The notes under the pieces: generated by a model
Told to the model about the DNA's origin: nothing
Seen by the model: the letters and a program-made list of their open reading frames with translations, nothing else
Databases searched by the model: none
Made by a program: the position numbers and the translations under genes
Part shown: piece after piece, positions 1 to 7,518 of the stretch
Numbering within the stretch: position 1 is the first letter of the stretch
How the letters are laid out: every line of letters starts with the position of its first letter
Assembly (NCBI GenBank): GCA_900320185.1
Contig: ONRD01000010.1
Location: 1 to 64,000, forward strand
Origin: an uncultured Bacteroidales bacterium
GTDB lineage: Bacteria > Bacteroidota > Bacteroidia > Bacteroidales > UBA932
Length of the DNA stretch: 64,000 nucleotides
Direction of reading: 5' to 3'

Positions 1-152
1 CTGACATTCTGGTGAGCCTTCCTTATGACTCCTACCAGGGAGTGGCTGCATACGCCCAGGCCGGGGAGATTATCGAGAAAGGTCGGGAATTGATGTCCGA
101 GGCGTTGGACCGATATGAGCGCGACGAACGTAACCATCCGGAAATCAAATAA
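1..152 (+). CDS. 3' end of an unidentified gene (partial)
   Basis: An open frame enters the window at base 3 and stops with TAA at 150-152, giving the last 49 residues of a protein whose start lies outside the window. The end is hydrophilic and probably helical, with a hydrophobic beta-like start (ILVSLPYDSY) followed by AGEIIEKGRELM. The pattern 'strand, then an EIIxxG helix' resembles the C-terminus of patatin-like phospholipases, but there is too little sequence to assign it. A hairpin lies just downstream. Confidence 0.5.
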   Translation, partial: DILVSLPYDSYQGVAAYAQAGEIIEKGRELMSEALDRYERDERNHPEIK

Positions 153-162
153 CGATAAAAAA

Positions 163-182
163 CCTCCCCCGGGTGGGGGAGG
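163..182 (-). terminator. Hairpin with T-tract, terminator of the minus strand
   Basis: The arms CCTCCCCC and GGGGGAGG enclose a 4-base loop. The A-run at 156-162 becomes a T-run after the hairpin on the minus strand, so this fits rho-independent termination of transcripts from the DIP1984 gene about 200 bases upstream. The 183-384 stretch between the hairpin and that gene shows no coding or structured element I can name. Confidence 0.6.
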
Positions 183-384
183 TGGCCTGGGCAGTCGGCA
201 CGCGGTAGTGCGGAATGCGGGGTGAAATGTGCGCTTGTGCGGGGTGCTGAGCCATACGATGCATTGTCTGTGGGAACGGCTCCGTTTCCCGGATCACCTA
301 ACGTGAGAGTGGACGTTTTTACCTCCCGTCCGGAGGTGTGCCCGCCCTGCCCCGGCTTTTTCTTTCGGGTCCGCCTGCCCGAGG

Positions 385-837
385 TTACCTGAGGTCCGTC
401 GTCCAGTTCGCCTGCTGGAGCCGGGAGTCCAGCTGACGGAGGTCGCGGGAGAGGTCGTCGACCCGCTTCTGGAGGGCGTTCACGTCGACGGTGCGGACGA
501 ACTTGATCTCGTTGCGGGAGTAGCGGTCGCTGCGGACGTTCGCGGCGTCCAGGGCGGAGCGGAGGGTGGCGATGTGCAGGGACAGGGTGTCTTTCTCCGC
601 GATCGTTTCCGTCAATGTCTTCCCTTCCCAGACCGTTTCCTGGTTGGTGCGGTTGATGCTGACTATGAGGTCCTTGAGCTGCTTCAGGGAGTCGTCCAGC
701 TCCTGGAAGAGGTCCTGAGGGTTCTCCGCGGGCTGGTCGCCCTCCTGGACCTTGACGTTGTTGGCGAGTCTTTCGCGCAGTTGGGCGATCCGCTTCTGCA
801 GGTCCGCCCGCTGATTCAATGCTTCTGCCAGTTTCAT
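385..837 (-). CDS. DIP1984 family protein
   Basis: This is a 150-residue, highly charged, helical protein matching the DIP1984 family from its first residues (MKLAEALNQRADLQKRIAQL) to the C-terminal coiled-coil (VNALQKRVDDLSRDLRQL). The family is sometimes called septicolysin-like because of old homology calls; its molecular function is not established. The length equals the usual ~150 residues. There is no signal peptide, so it should be cytosolic. It is monocistronic, has its own TAnnTTTG promoter on the minus strand and points away from the lipoprotein gene that follows. Family assignment is strong; function is unknown. Confidence 0.85.
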   Translation of the reverse strand: MKLAEALNQRADLQKRIAQLRERLANNVKVQEGDQPAENPQDLFQELDDSLKQLKDLIVSINRTNQETVWEGKTLTETIAEKDTLSLHIATLRSALDAANVRSDRYSRNEIKFVRTVDVNALQKRVDDLSRDLRQLDSRLQQANWTTDLR

Positions 838-859
838 AGGGTTGTATCGATAAGTCCTC

Positions 860-867
860 CAAATTTA
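860..867 (-). promoter_or_regulatory. -7 promoter element for the DIP1984 gene
   Basis: On the minus strand this reads TAAATTTG, a perfect match to the Bacteroidota -7 consensus TAnnTTTG. It lies 22 bases before the start codon, in an AT-rich divergent gap shared with the lipoprotein gene. Confidence 0.6.
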
Positions 868-904
868 ACAATAATAAATGATAGGACGAACCAGCCGTTA
901 TTGC

Positions 905-912
905 TATCTTTG
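905..912 (+). promoter_or_regulatory. -7 promoter element for the DUF3298 lipoprotein
   Basis: TATCTTTG matches TAnnTTTG and lies 20 bases before the first ATG at 933. No convincing TTTG -33 element is seen at the usual distance. Confidence 0.55.
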
Positions 913-932
913 AGGTTGCAAACATTTGCGGT

Positions 933-1838
933 ATGCAAGCGATGAAAATGATGAGAAAGATCTTCGCCGTCGGGCTGGCCGTCCTGGCCGCCGCGGCGTG
1001 CCGTCCTTCCGGCGGGAAGGACCTCGTGACCGAGACGTTGAACTACGAGGATTCGACGGCCCACGCGGACCTGTCGATCAAGGTGGAACTGCCGGTGGCC
1101 GGGCAGGGCGCCGCGGCGGACCGCATCCGGGCGTCGCTGGTGGAGGTGATGGACGGGCAGCTGAGCCATATCGGCGCGTACGAGGAGGATCGGCTGTTCC
1201 CGGCCTTCGAGGGCGACGGGAGCAAGACGGAGTCCCTCGTGACCTATTACCGTGACAAGGCGCTGGAGGCCTTTGGCCGGATGTCGCAGGAGGACTATGA
1301 CGAGCGCGTCGCGAGCATCGAGGAGAACGACGGCCTCACGGAGGACCAGCGGAAGGAAACCCTTGAAGAAATGCCCGGCTGGGAGTACGAGTTCAGCCTC
1401 CTGAAAAGCCGCGAGACCCGCAAGTACGTCGTGTTCCTTTCCCAGGATTATGTCTATCTGGCCGGCGCCCACGGCGGCATCACCGGCCGGGGCGGATTGA
1501 CCTTCGACAAGAAGGAAGGCGCCCTGGTGGACAAGATGCTGGATCCGGCCTGCCTGGATGCCATCCAGCCGTTGCTCCGCAAGGGGATCGCGCAGTTTTT
1601 TTCCGAAGGGGGGATGGAGATCTCCCAGGAAGAGCTGGACAACTACCTCTTACTGGAAACCGGTGTCGTCCCTTTCCCGGGGTGGACCCCGTATCCCGGC
1701 GAGGACGGCCTCGTGTTCACCTACCAGCAGTATGAGATCGCGGCCTACGCGGCCGGGATGCCCGAATTCACGGTTCCCTATGCCGACATCCTCCCGTACC
1801 TGACCCCGGAGGCGAAGGCGCTGCTGGACCTGGAATAA
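933..1838 (+). CDS. DUF3298 (RsiV-like) lipoprotein
   Basis: This 301-residue protein begins with a lipoprotein signal peptide ending in a lipobox (LAAAAC, Cys23), so it is probably anchored in a membrane facing the periplasm or surface. The C-terminal half fits the DUF3298/RsiV fold: a GAHGG motif near residue 178, then a FTYQQYEIAAYAAGMPEFTV segment typical of the family's last strands. RsiV is a lysozyme-sensing anti-sigma factor in Bacillus, but in Bacteroidota these proteins are stand-alone lipoproteins of unknown role. ATGs at 933, 942, 948 and 951 all give a workable signal peptide; I kept the first. No sigma factor is nearby. Confidence 0.75.
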   Translation: MQAMKMMRKIFAVGLAVLAAAACRPSGGKDLVTETLNYEDSTAHADLSIKVELPVAGQGAAADRIRASLVEVMDGQLSHIGAYEEDRLFPAFEGDGSKTESLVTYYRDKALEAFGRMSQEDYDERVASIEENDGLTEDQRKETLEEMPGWEYEFSLLKSRETRKYVVFLSQDYVYLAGAHGGITGRGGLTFDKKEGALVDKMLDPACLDAIQPLLRKGIAQFFSEGGMEISQEELDNYLLLETGVVPFPGWTPYPGEDGLVFTYQQYEIAAYAAGMPEFTVPYADILPYLTPEAKALLDLE

Positions 1839-1874
1839 TTCTTTCCTGCCGATGACCCCGATCGATCCCGCATA

Positions 1875-2084
1875 CCTGCGTCCCTGGCCTGCTTCATCGG
1901 CTGTAACCTCGTCATTGACAAACTCGGGAACGTCAGTTCCACCAATTACGTATACTTGAATCCCGTCTTCACGCTCCTCTCCGCCACGCTGTTCCTCGGC
2001 GAGCGGATGACGCCGCTGTCCGCCGTCGGCTGCGCCGCCATCCTCGCCGGCGTTATCTGGGCAGGCTCCGGCAAGACGGACTAA
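1875..2084 (+). pseudogene. 3' remnant of an EamA/DMT-family transporter
   Basis: An open frame ending in TAA at 2082-2084 reads as the last ~65 residues of an EamA (DMT superfamily) permease: LACFIGCNLVIDKLG, then NYVYLNPVFTLLSATLFLGE and a final hydrophobic helix ending AGVIWAGSGKTD. This is the 9th-10th transmembrane region and the classic NPxxT...LGE signature. The family needs ten helices in ~280-300 residues, and nothing upstream supplies the rest: the frame runs back into the 3' end of the lipoprotein gene without a start. It is therefore a truncated relic left by a deletion whose upstream edge lies near 1840-1880. Confidence 0.8.
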
Positions 2085-2095
2085 CATCGACACTT

Positions 2096-2548
2096 ATGCT
2101 TAATATCGGAGACAAGATGCCGTCCTTCGAGGTCGTGGACCAGGACGGGAACGCCGTGAAGTCGGAGGATTTCATCGGCAAGGGTCGCAAGACCATCATT
2201 TATTTCTATCCCAAGGACAATACGTCCGGCTGCAGTTCCGAGGCGTGCTCTTTCCGGGACAATTATGCGGAACTGACGGCCGCGGGGTACAATGTCGTGG
2301 GCGTGAGCAAGGACAGCGCGAAGTCGCACGCCGGTTTCCGGGCGAAGTTCGGGCTCCCGTTCCGGCTTCTAGCCGACACGTCCCTGCAGATGCTGCAGGA
2401 CTTCGGCGCCTGGGGCGAGAAGAAGATGTACGGCAAGACCACGATGGGCACCCTCCGCCGGACCTTCATCTTCGACGAGAACGGCATCCTGGAGCGCATC
2501 ATCGAGAAGGTGGACACCAAGAACGCCGCGGCGCAGATTCTCGGTTAG
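2096..2548 (+). CDS. bcp: Peroxiredoxin, Bcp/PrxQ type
   Basis: Thiol peroxidase that reduces hydrogen peroxide and organic hydroperoxides, normally recycled by thioredoxin. It has 150 residues, the usual Bcp length, with no signal peptide. The peroxidatic motif PxxxTxxC is present as PKDNTSGC, with Cys46 as peroxidatic cysteine, and Cys51 sits five residues later as the resolving cysteine of the atypical 2-Cys class. Most relatives read NTPGCT here; the NTSGCS variant is conservative. The gene starts 11 bases after the EamA relic and may once have been co-transcribed with that transporter. Confidence 0.93.
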   Translation: MLNIGDKMPSFEVVDQDGNAVKSEDFIGKGRKTIIYFYPKDNTSGCSSEACSFRDNYAELTAAGYNVVGVSKDSAKSHAGFRAKFGLPFRLLADTSLQMLQDFGAWGEKKMYGKTTMGTLRRTFIFDENGILERIIEKVDTKNAAAQILG

Positions 2549-2633
2549 GCCCAGGAGGAATAGAGCAAGCCCATGCCATTCCTGTTTGCCCATTCTTCAA
2601 ATTGCACGGCTCAAATCGCATTGGAATTATTGT

Positions 2634-2641
2634 TATATTTG
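2634..2641 (+). promoter_or_regulatory. -7 promoter element for the DUF4832 gene
   Basis: TATATTTG matches TAnnTTTG and ends 21 bases before the ATG at 2663. Its position supports that ATG over the in-frame ATG at 2573, which lies upstream of the promoter. Confidence 0.6.
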
Positions 2642-2662
2642 TACGACTGTAGACGAACACAA

Positions 2663-4096
2663 ATGAAGAAGACACTCGCCATCGTGACCCTTTGCATGCT
2701 CTCCGTGCTGGGAGCCGCAGCCCAGGAAAAGGTAGAGACCATCTCTCCTGTCGACAACGGCAAGGCTCTGGTCAACCCAGGTATGGGCTGGATGCTGTAT
2801 TATTATTCAAATGTCCTGGACAACTACGGATCAAAGCTTTCCGCCGAGGACACGGTGGAGGATTTCCCAGGGGTCGGCACCGTCTTCCTCAGGTTGCCCT
2901 GGGCGTTCCTAGAGCCTGAAAAAGGTAAATTCAATTGGGAGATAATAGACACTCCGGCGCAAAGATGGCTCCAGACGGGCCGGCAGATGGCGTTCTGCAT
3001 CTCGGCCACCGAGAACTGGACCCGCCAGGGTACTCCGCAATGGGTGTTCGACGAGGGCGCCAAATGCTATGAGGTCAACGGCTACCTCGAGCCGGACTAC
3101 GACGATCCCGTGTTCCTGGAGGCCGTGGAGCATCTGGTAAGCGAGATGGCCCGCAGGTATGACGGGGACCCTTCCGTCTCTTTCTTCGCCATAGGGCTCT
3201 ATGGTATGTGGGGGGAAGGACATACCGTCCTCACCACTCCGGTCCATGGCAAGAGCTGGGGCTTCGAGTCCCAGAAAAGGATCATCGACATCTACACCAA
3301 GTATTTCAAGAAGACCCAGCTGTGCATCTCCGATGATTTTGCCGGGCACGACGACAGGAGGGCCCGTTTCGAAATCACCGACTATGCAAAGAGCAAGGGA
3401 GTGACGATCAAGGATGACAGCATCCTCGTCCAGAACAAGCCCAACTCCTGGTTCCATGCCGGCATGGCCCAGCTTTTCTGGCCCGATGTGCCTGTGATCC
3501 TGGAACACGAGCATTACGGCGGAAGCCTCGCCAGGGGCGCCTGGGACAAGGAACTCCTGCTCAAAGCGGTTGAGGACTACCATGCTTCACTCCTCTCGAT
3601 CCACTGGTGGCCGAGGGAGGAACTGGAGGCCAACCGCGACATAATCGACAGGATCAACCGCCGGATCGGTTACAGGATCAACATGGAGAAGGCCGAGTGG
3701 CCCCGCGTCATCCGCAAAGGAGAGCCGTTCCATATCCGCAGTTCATGGAAGAATGTGGGAGTCGCGCCTTGCTATGGCGGAGGCTATCCGTGCTTCACGG
3801 TCAAGAATTCCAAGGGCGGGATAGTCGCCGTCCTGGTCGACACGGGGATGAACGTCAAGGACCTGGCGGTGGCTGCCCCCGGGGAGGCGACAGCTGTCTG
3901 GAGCGACCATGAGTTCACTGTCGCCCAGGCTTTCACCAACAGTTTCGGGACCTTCTCCAGGGCCTGCCAGGCAGGCGATTATGAGATTTTCTTCTCCGTA
4001 GGGACTGCCTACGGGACCCCTGTCCTCGCCCTGCCGTACGGCGGAGATGACGGTCACCGCCGCTACAAGATGGGGAAGATTCGCATAGACAACTGA
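2663..4096 (+). CDS. Secreted DUF4832 protein with GH-like N-terminal domain
   Basis: A 477-residue exported protein with a clear signal peptide (MKKTLAIVTLCMLSVLGAAA, cleavage near AQE). The first ~330 residues resemble a TIM-barrel glycoside hydrolase of the beta-galactosidase-like type: VFLRLPWAFLEPEKGKFNW near residues 70-90 parallels the 'WxxxEPxxGxYxW' entry of GH42-like barrels, and LYGMWGEGH near residue 180 carries a candidate acidic catalytic residue. The C-terminal ~130 residues are a beta-rich DUF4832 domain. The substrate is unknown. The upstream in-frame ATG at 2573 would put 30 non-signal residues in front, so I chose 2663. It stands alone between bcp and argR. Confidence 0.75.
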   Translation: MKKTLAIVTLCMLSVLGAAAQEKVETISPVDNGKALVNPGMGWMLYYYSNVLDNYGSKLSAEDTVEDFPGVGTVFLRLPWAFLEPEKGKFNWEIIDTPAQRWLQTGRQMAFCISATENWTRQGTPQWVFDEGAKCYEVNGYLEPDYDDPVFLEAVEHLVSEMARRYDGDPSVSFFAIGLYGMWGEGHTVLTTPVHGKSWGFESQKRIIDIYTKYFKKTQLCISDDFAGHDDRRARFEITDYAKSKGVTIKDDSILVQNKPNSWFHAGMAQLFWPDVPVILEHEHYGGSLARGAWDKELLLKAVEDYHASLLSIHWWPREELEANRDIIDRINRRIGYRINMEKAEWPRVIRKGEPFHIRSSWKNVGVAPCYGGGYPCFTVKNSKGGIVAVLVDTGMNVKDLAVAAPGEATAVWSDHEFTVAQAFTNSFGTFSRACQAGDYEIFFSVGTAYGTPVLALPYGGDDGHRRYKMGKIRIDN

Positions 4097-4134
4097 TTTT
4101 TATTCACTTTTTATTCGGACGGGTAGTGGATATT

Positions 4135-4148
4135 TGAAAACTTATGCA
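4135..4148 (+). promoter_or_regulatory. Putative ArgR box 1
   Basis: TGAAAACTTATGCA resembles the ARG-box core TGAAT-WWWW-ATTCA. It abuts the upstream edge of the -7 element of argR. This is inference from consensus similarity, not a computed score. Confidence 0.4.
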
Positions 4149-4156
4149 TATATTTG
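4149..4156 (+). promoter_or_regulatory. -7 promoter element for argR and the arginine cluster
   Basis: TATATTTG matches TAnnTTTG exactly and lies 28 bases before the ArgR start at 4185. It is the only good promoter I see before the close-packed run argR to argF'B, so it probably drives that whole run. Confidence 0.65.
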
Positions 4157-4165
4157 CAAAGTTTT

Positions 4166-4179
4166 TGAATATTTATACT
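4166..4179 (+). promoter_or_regulatory. Putative ArgR box 2
   Basis: TGAATATTTATACT has a perfect left half of the ARG box and a weaker right half. It is centred 31 bases, about three helical turns, from box 1 and covers the expected transcription start, so binding here would block initiation. Confidence 0.45.
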
Positions 4180-4184
4180 CGCCG

Positions 4185-4661
4185 ATGAAAGAAAAACAGT
4201 TGAGGCAGCAGGCCATCAAGGATGCTGTCAGGAACAACAAGGTCACCAATCAGGAAGAGCTTTCCTCGCTGCTGGAGCAGCGGGGAATATCCGTTGCGCA
4301 GGCCACCCTGTCCCGTGACATCAGGGAGATGAAGATATCCAAGGTCCACGACGGCGACGGCTATTTCTACAGTCTTCCCGGTTTTTCCGCTCCCGGCCTG
4401 TCCTCCGGAAGGAACCTCATGGAGTCGGAGAGTATCCAGAGCGTCGAATTCTCAGGCAATATGTGCGTCGTGAAGACCCTTCCCGGGCATGCCAACATGG
4501 TCGGGGCGGTAATAGACGGCATGCACCTGAGGGAGGTCGCGGGAACTCTGGCCGGCGATGACACCCTGCTGATGGTGCTTCGCGAAGGGGTCTCCCGCGA
4601 CGGGTTGTCCACCGCCCTTTCAAAGGTATTCAAGGGCATCATGGACAAGACGGTTGACTGA
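4185..4661 (+). CDS. argR: Arginine repressor ArgR
   Basis: Hexameric, arginine-responsive DNA-binding regulator, 158 residues from ATG 4185. The N-terminal winged helix-turn-helix covers residues ~5-70, with the recognition helix in QATLSRDIREMKI. The C-terminal oligomerisation and arginine-binding domain has GHANMVGAVID and the core signature GTLAGDDTLLMV. An in-frame ATG at 4134 would lie upstream of the -7 element and add 17 unconserved residues, so it was rejected. It heads the arginine cluster, and two ARG-box-like sites flank its promoter, so autoregulation and control of the downstream biosynthetic genes are expected. Confidence 0.93.
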   Translation: MKEKQLRQQAIKDAVRNNKVTNQEELSSLLEQRGISVAQATLSRDIREMKISKVHDGDGYFYSLPGFSAPGLSSGRNLMESESIQSVEFSGNMCVVKTLPGHANMVGAVIDGMHLREVAGTLAGDDTLLMVLREGVSRDGLSTALSKVFKGIMDKTVD

Positions 4662-4675
4662 AACACATTGAACAT

Positions 4676-5284
4676 ATGACAAAGGAAGACATCACCGTGG
4701 AGGTTGCCTCCGAAGGGCACCTCCGCTATGTCGGGGAGATTCTCGCCACGATAGAGGACGCCGCCAAGGTGCGGGGGACCGGTATCGCAACCAGGAAGCC
4801 GGAGTACATATCCAGGAAGATCATGGAGGCCAAGGCTGTGATAGCTCTCTACGGAGAGCGGTTCGCCGGTTTCAGCTACATCGAGACATGGGAGCATAAG
4901 AGATATGTCACTACCTCCGGCCTGATAGTCCATCCGGATTTCAGGGGACTCGGCCTTTCGAAGAAGATCAAGGACCTGACTTTCTCCCTGGCGCGTACGA
5001 GGTGGCCGCATGCCAAGATATTCAGCCTCACCAGCGGAGCCGCAGTCATGGCGATGAACACCCAGCTCGGCTACAAGCCGGTGACGTTCGCCGACCTGAC
5101 CTCCGACGAGTCCTTCTGGAAAGGCTGCGAGGGATGCGTGAACGTGGACATACTCAAACGCACCGACCGGAAGTACTGTATCTGTACCGGCATGCTCTTC
5201 GATCCGGAGGAGCATCTCCCGGCGAAGATCCCTCAGGGGGTCCTGGACAGGATAGCCCTGCTGGACGGAAACGAAAATGAATGA
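4676..5284 (+). CDS. GNAT N-acyltransferase of the arginine cluster (candidate acylglutamate synthase)
   Basis: A 202-residue GNAT-fold protein. The acyl-CoA binding signature is in GLIVHPDFRGLGLSKKIKDL (residues ~82-101, R/Q-x-x-G-x-G/A pattern), followed by AVMAMNTQLGYKPV, the typical beta-bulge and C-terminal GNAT strand. It lies 14 bases after argR and overlaps argG by four bases (ATGA). No separate argA or argJ is in the window, and the pathway needs an enzyme to acylate glutamate. By position it is the best candidate for that first step. Whether it uses acetyl- or succinyl-CoA is unknown, and the assignment is inference from context. Confidence 0.75.
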   Translation: MTKEDITVEVASEGHLRYVGEILATIEDAAKVRGTGIATRKPEYISRKIMEAKAVIALYGERFAGFSYIETWEHKRYVTTSGLIVHPDFRGLGLSKKIKDLTFSLARTRWPHAKIFSLTSGAAVMAMNTQLGYKPVTFADLTSDESFWKGCEGCVNVDILKRTDRKYCICTGMLFDPEEHLPAKIPQGVLDRIALLDGNENE

Positions 5285-6522
5285 CAATGATCGATATGGA
5301 AGAGAAAAAGAAAAAAGTGGTGGTCGCCTACAGCGGAGGTCTTGACACTTCGTTCACGGTGATGTACCTGGCAAAGGAAAAAGGCTGTGAGGTCTATGCG
5401 GCATGCGCCGACACCGGCGGGTTCAGTCCCGCGCAGCTCAAGGACAACGAGCAGAGGGCCCTCCAGCTCGGGGCCAAGGAATATGTGACCCTCGACGTCA
5501 CCAAGGAGTACTATGACAAGAGCCTTCGCTACATGGTCTACGGAAACGTCCTGAGGAACGGGACCTACCCTGTCTCGGTGTCCTCGGAAAGGATATTCCA
5601 GGCCATCGCGATAGCCCGCTATGCGAAGCAGATAGGGGCGGATGCCATAGCCCATGGCTCGACCGGAGCCGGCAACGACCAGGTCCGCTTCGACATGACC
5701 TTCCTGGTGATGGCCCCCGGCATCGAGATCATCACCCTGACCCGCGACATGGCCCTGACGCGCCAGTTCGAGGTCGACTATCTCAACGCCCACGGCTTCA
5801 AGGCTGACTTCGCCAAACTGAAATATTCCTACAATGTGGGACTCTGGGGGACTTCCATCTGCGGAGGCGAGATCCTGGATTCCAGGCAGGGCCTGCCGGA
5901 GTCGGCCTACCTTAAGCAGGTGACGGAAAGCGAGCCCCGGACGATCGAGATTGGTTTCGAGAAGGGTGAGATCTGCTCTGTCGACGGCGAGGTCTTCCAT
6001 GACAAGGTGGCTGCCATCCAGAAAGTGGAGTCCATAGCCGCTCCCTACGGGATCGGGCGTGACATGCACGTCGGCGACACCATCATCGGAATCAAGGGGA
6101 GGGTAGGCTTCGAAGCTGCCGCCCCCATGCTCATCATGGCGGCCCACAAGTTCCTCGAGAAGTTCACGCTCAGCAAATGGCAGCAGTACTGGAAGGACCA
6201 GGTGGCCAACTGGTACGGCATGTTCCTGCATGAAAGCCAGTATCTCGAGCCTGTGATGAGGGACATCGAGGCCATGCTGGAGAGCAGCCAGAGGAATGTG
6301 AACGGGAAAGTCACCATGAAGCTGATGCCGCACTGCTTTGAGACTGTCGGCGTGGATTCTCCGGACGACCTCGTGAAGACCAAGTTCGGGGAATACGGCG
6401 AGATGCAGAAAGGGTGGACCAGCGAAGATGCCAAGGGCTTCATAAAAGTGTCCTCGACGGCGATGAGGGTTTACTACGCCGCCCACAAGGAGGAAGGAGA
6501 GAAACTCGAGAAGGAACTGTAG
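5281..6522 (+). CDS. argG: Argininosuccinate synthase
   Basis: Catalyses citrulline + aspartate + ATP to argininosuccinate in the cytosol. It has 413 residues; the N-type ATP pyrophosphatase loop is AYSGGLDTS (residues 16-24), and GNDQVRFD, CGGEILDS and related blocks are intact. Its ATG overlaps the GNAT stop codon (ATGA), and argC starts one base after its TAG, so translation is coupled on both sides. In-frame ATGs follow at 5287 and 5296 (MTMIDMEEKKK); either could be the true start without affecting the domain. Confidence 0.96.
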   Translation: MTMIDMEEKKKKVVVAYSGGLDTSFTVMYLAKEKGCEVYAACADTGGFSPAQLKDNEQRALQLGAKEYVTLDVTKEYYDKSLRYMVYGNVLRNGTYPVSVSSERIFQAIAIARYAKQIGADAIAHGSTGAGNDQVRFDMTFLVMAPGIEIITLTRDMALTRQFEVDYLNAHGFKADFAKLKYSYNVGLWGTSICGGEILDSRQGLPESAYLKQVTESEPRTIEIGFEKGEICSVDGEVFHDKVAAIQKVESIAAPYGIGRDMHVGDTIIGIKGRVGFEAAAPMLIMAAHKFLEKFTLSKWQQYWKDQVANWYGMFLHESQYLEPVMRDIEAMLESSQRNVNGKVTMKLMPHCFETVGVDSPDDLVKTKFGEYGEMQKGWTSEDAKGFIKVSSTAMRVYYAAHKEEGEKLEKEL

Positions 6523-6523
6523 G

Positions 6524-7513
6524 ATGGAATTCGACGGAAAGATAAAGGTCGGCATCGTCGGTGCTGCCGGCTACACCGCCGGGGAACTCCTGAGGATCCT
6601 TGCCGGCCATCCCCTTGCCAGGGTTCTCTGGGCGCAGAGTTCCAGCCATGCCGATGAGCCGGTGTGGTCGGTCCACCAGGACCTTCTGGGGGAGACGGAC
6701 CTGTCCTTCGTGGGGGAAACCTTCCCCGGGGAGGCTCCTTCGCCGGACGTCCTGTTCATCTGCTCGGGACATGGCCGGTCGAAGGATTTCGTCCATTCGC
6801 TCCCGTCTTCATACAAAGGTGCGGTCATAGACTTGAGCAACGACTTCCGGCTCGCGGCTGATGCCGAAGGCTTTGTCTATGGCCTTCCCGAAGCATTCAG
6901 GGACAGGATCGCCGGGTCCGGCCGTGTGGCCAACCCCGGCTGTTTCGCGACCTGCATCCAGCTTGCCCTTCTTCCTGCGGCAAAGGCCGGAGGACTGCCG
7001 GAGGTGCATGTGACGGGCATCACCGGCTCGACCGGAGCCGGCCAGAAGCCTTCCGAAACCACTCATTTCAGCTGGCGGGACAGCAACCTTTCCGTCTACA
7101 AAGCCTTCACGCACCAGCATCTCGGGGAGATAAGGGAAACCCTCCTCTCCCTCGACCCTCAATGGTCCGGGGAGATCAATTTCGTCCCGGTCCGGGGGGA
7201 TTTCACTCGTGGCATACTCTCGTCCGTCTATTTCGACTGGGAATATTCCCAGGAAGATGCCGTCCGTACCTACAAGGTCTTCTACCGGAACGCCCCCTTC
7301 GTCCATGTGCTGGAAACCAATCCCGACATGAAGATGGTCGTGAACACGAACAAGTGTGTCCTGAGTGTCCGCAAATATGGGCGGAAACTCCATGTTGTCA
7401 GCGTGATAGACAATCTTGTAAAAGGTGCTTCCGGGCAGGCCGTCCAGAACATGAACCTCATGTTCGGCATTCCCGAGGACACCGGGCTTCACCTCAAGGG
7501 CTCCAGATTCTGA
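6524..7513 (+). CDS. argC: N-acyl-gamma-glutamyl-phosphate reductase
   Basis: NADPH-dependent reduction of N-acylglutamyl 5-phosphate to the semialdehyde. It has 329 residues, with an N-terminal Rossmann loop GAAGYTAGEL (residues 13-22) and the catalytic cysteine Cys140 in NPGCFATCIQ. The C-terminal domain ends with the usual VKGASGQAVQNMNLMFG block. It starts one base after argG and is followed five bases later by argD. All expected motifs are present. If the pathway uses N-succinyl intermediates, as in Bacteroides fragilis, the substrate here is the succinyl form. Confidence 0.95.
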   Translation: MEFDGKIKVGIVGAAGYTAGELLRILAGHPLARVLWAQSSSHADEPVWSVHQDLLGETDLSFVGETFPGEAPSPDVLFICSGHGRSKDFVHSLPSSYKGAVIDLSNDFRLAADAEGFVYGLPEAFRDRIAGSGRVANPGCFATCIQLALLPAAKAGGLPEVHVTGITGSTGAGQKPSETTHFSWRDSNLSVYKAFTHQHLGEIRETLLSLDPQWSGEINFVPVRGDFTRGILSSVYFDWEYSQEDAVRTYKVFYRNAPFVHVLETNPDMKMVVNTNKCVLSVRKYGRKLHVVSVIDNLVKGASGQAVQNMNLMFGIPEDTGLHLKGSRF

Positions 7514-7518
7514 AAACC

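Noticed and set aside
1-152. Firm assignment of the left-edge fragment to patatin phospholipases
   Set aside because: Only 49 residues are visible and no catalytic motif is included.
5233-6555. 440-codon open frame on the minus strand opposite argG
   Set aside because: A mirror of GC-rich codon bias in argG. The translation shows no recognisable family, and argG has complete motifs on the plus strand. The same applies to the long minus-strand frames opposite typA (16320-17423) and uvrB (57894-59210).
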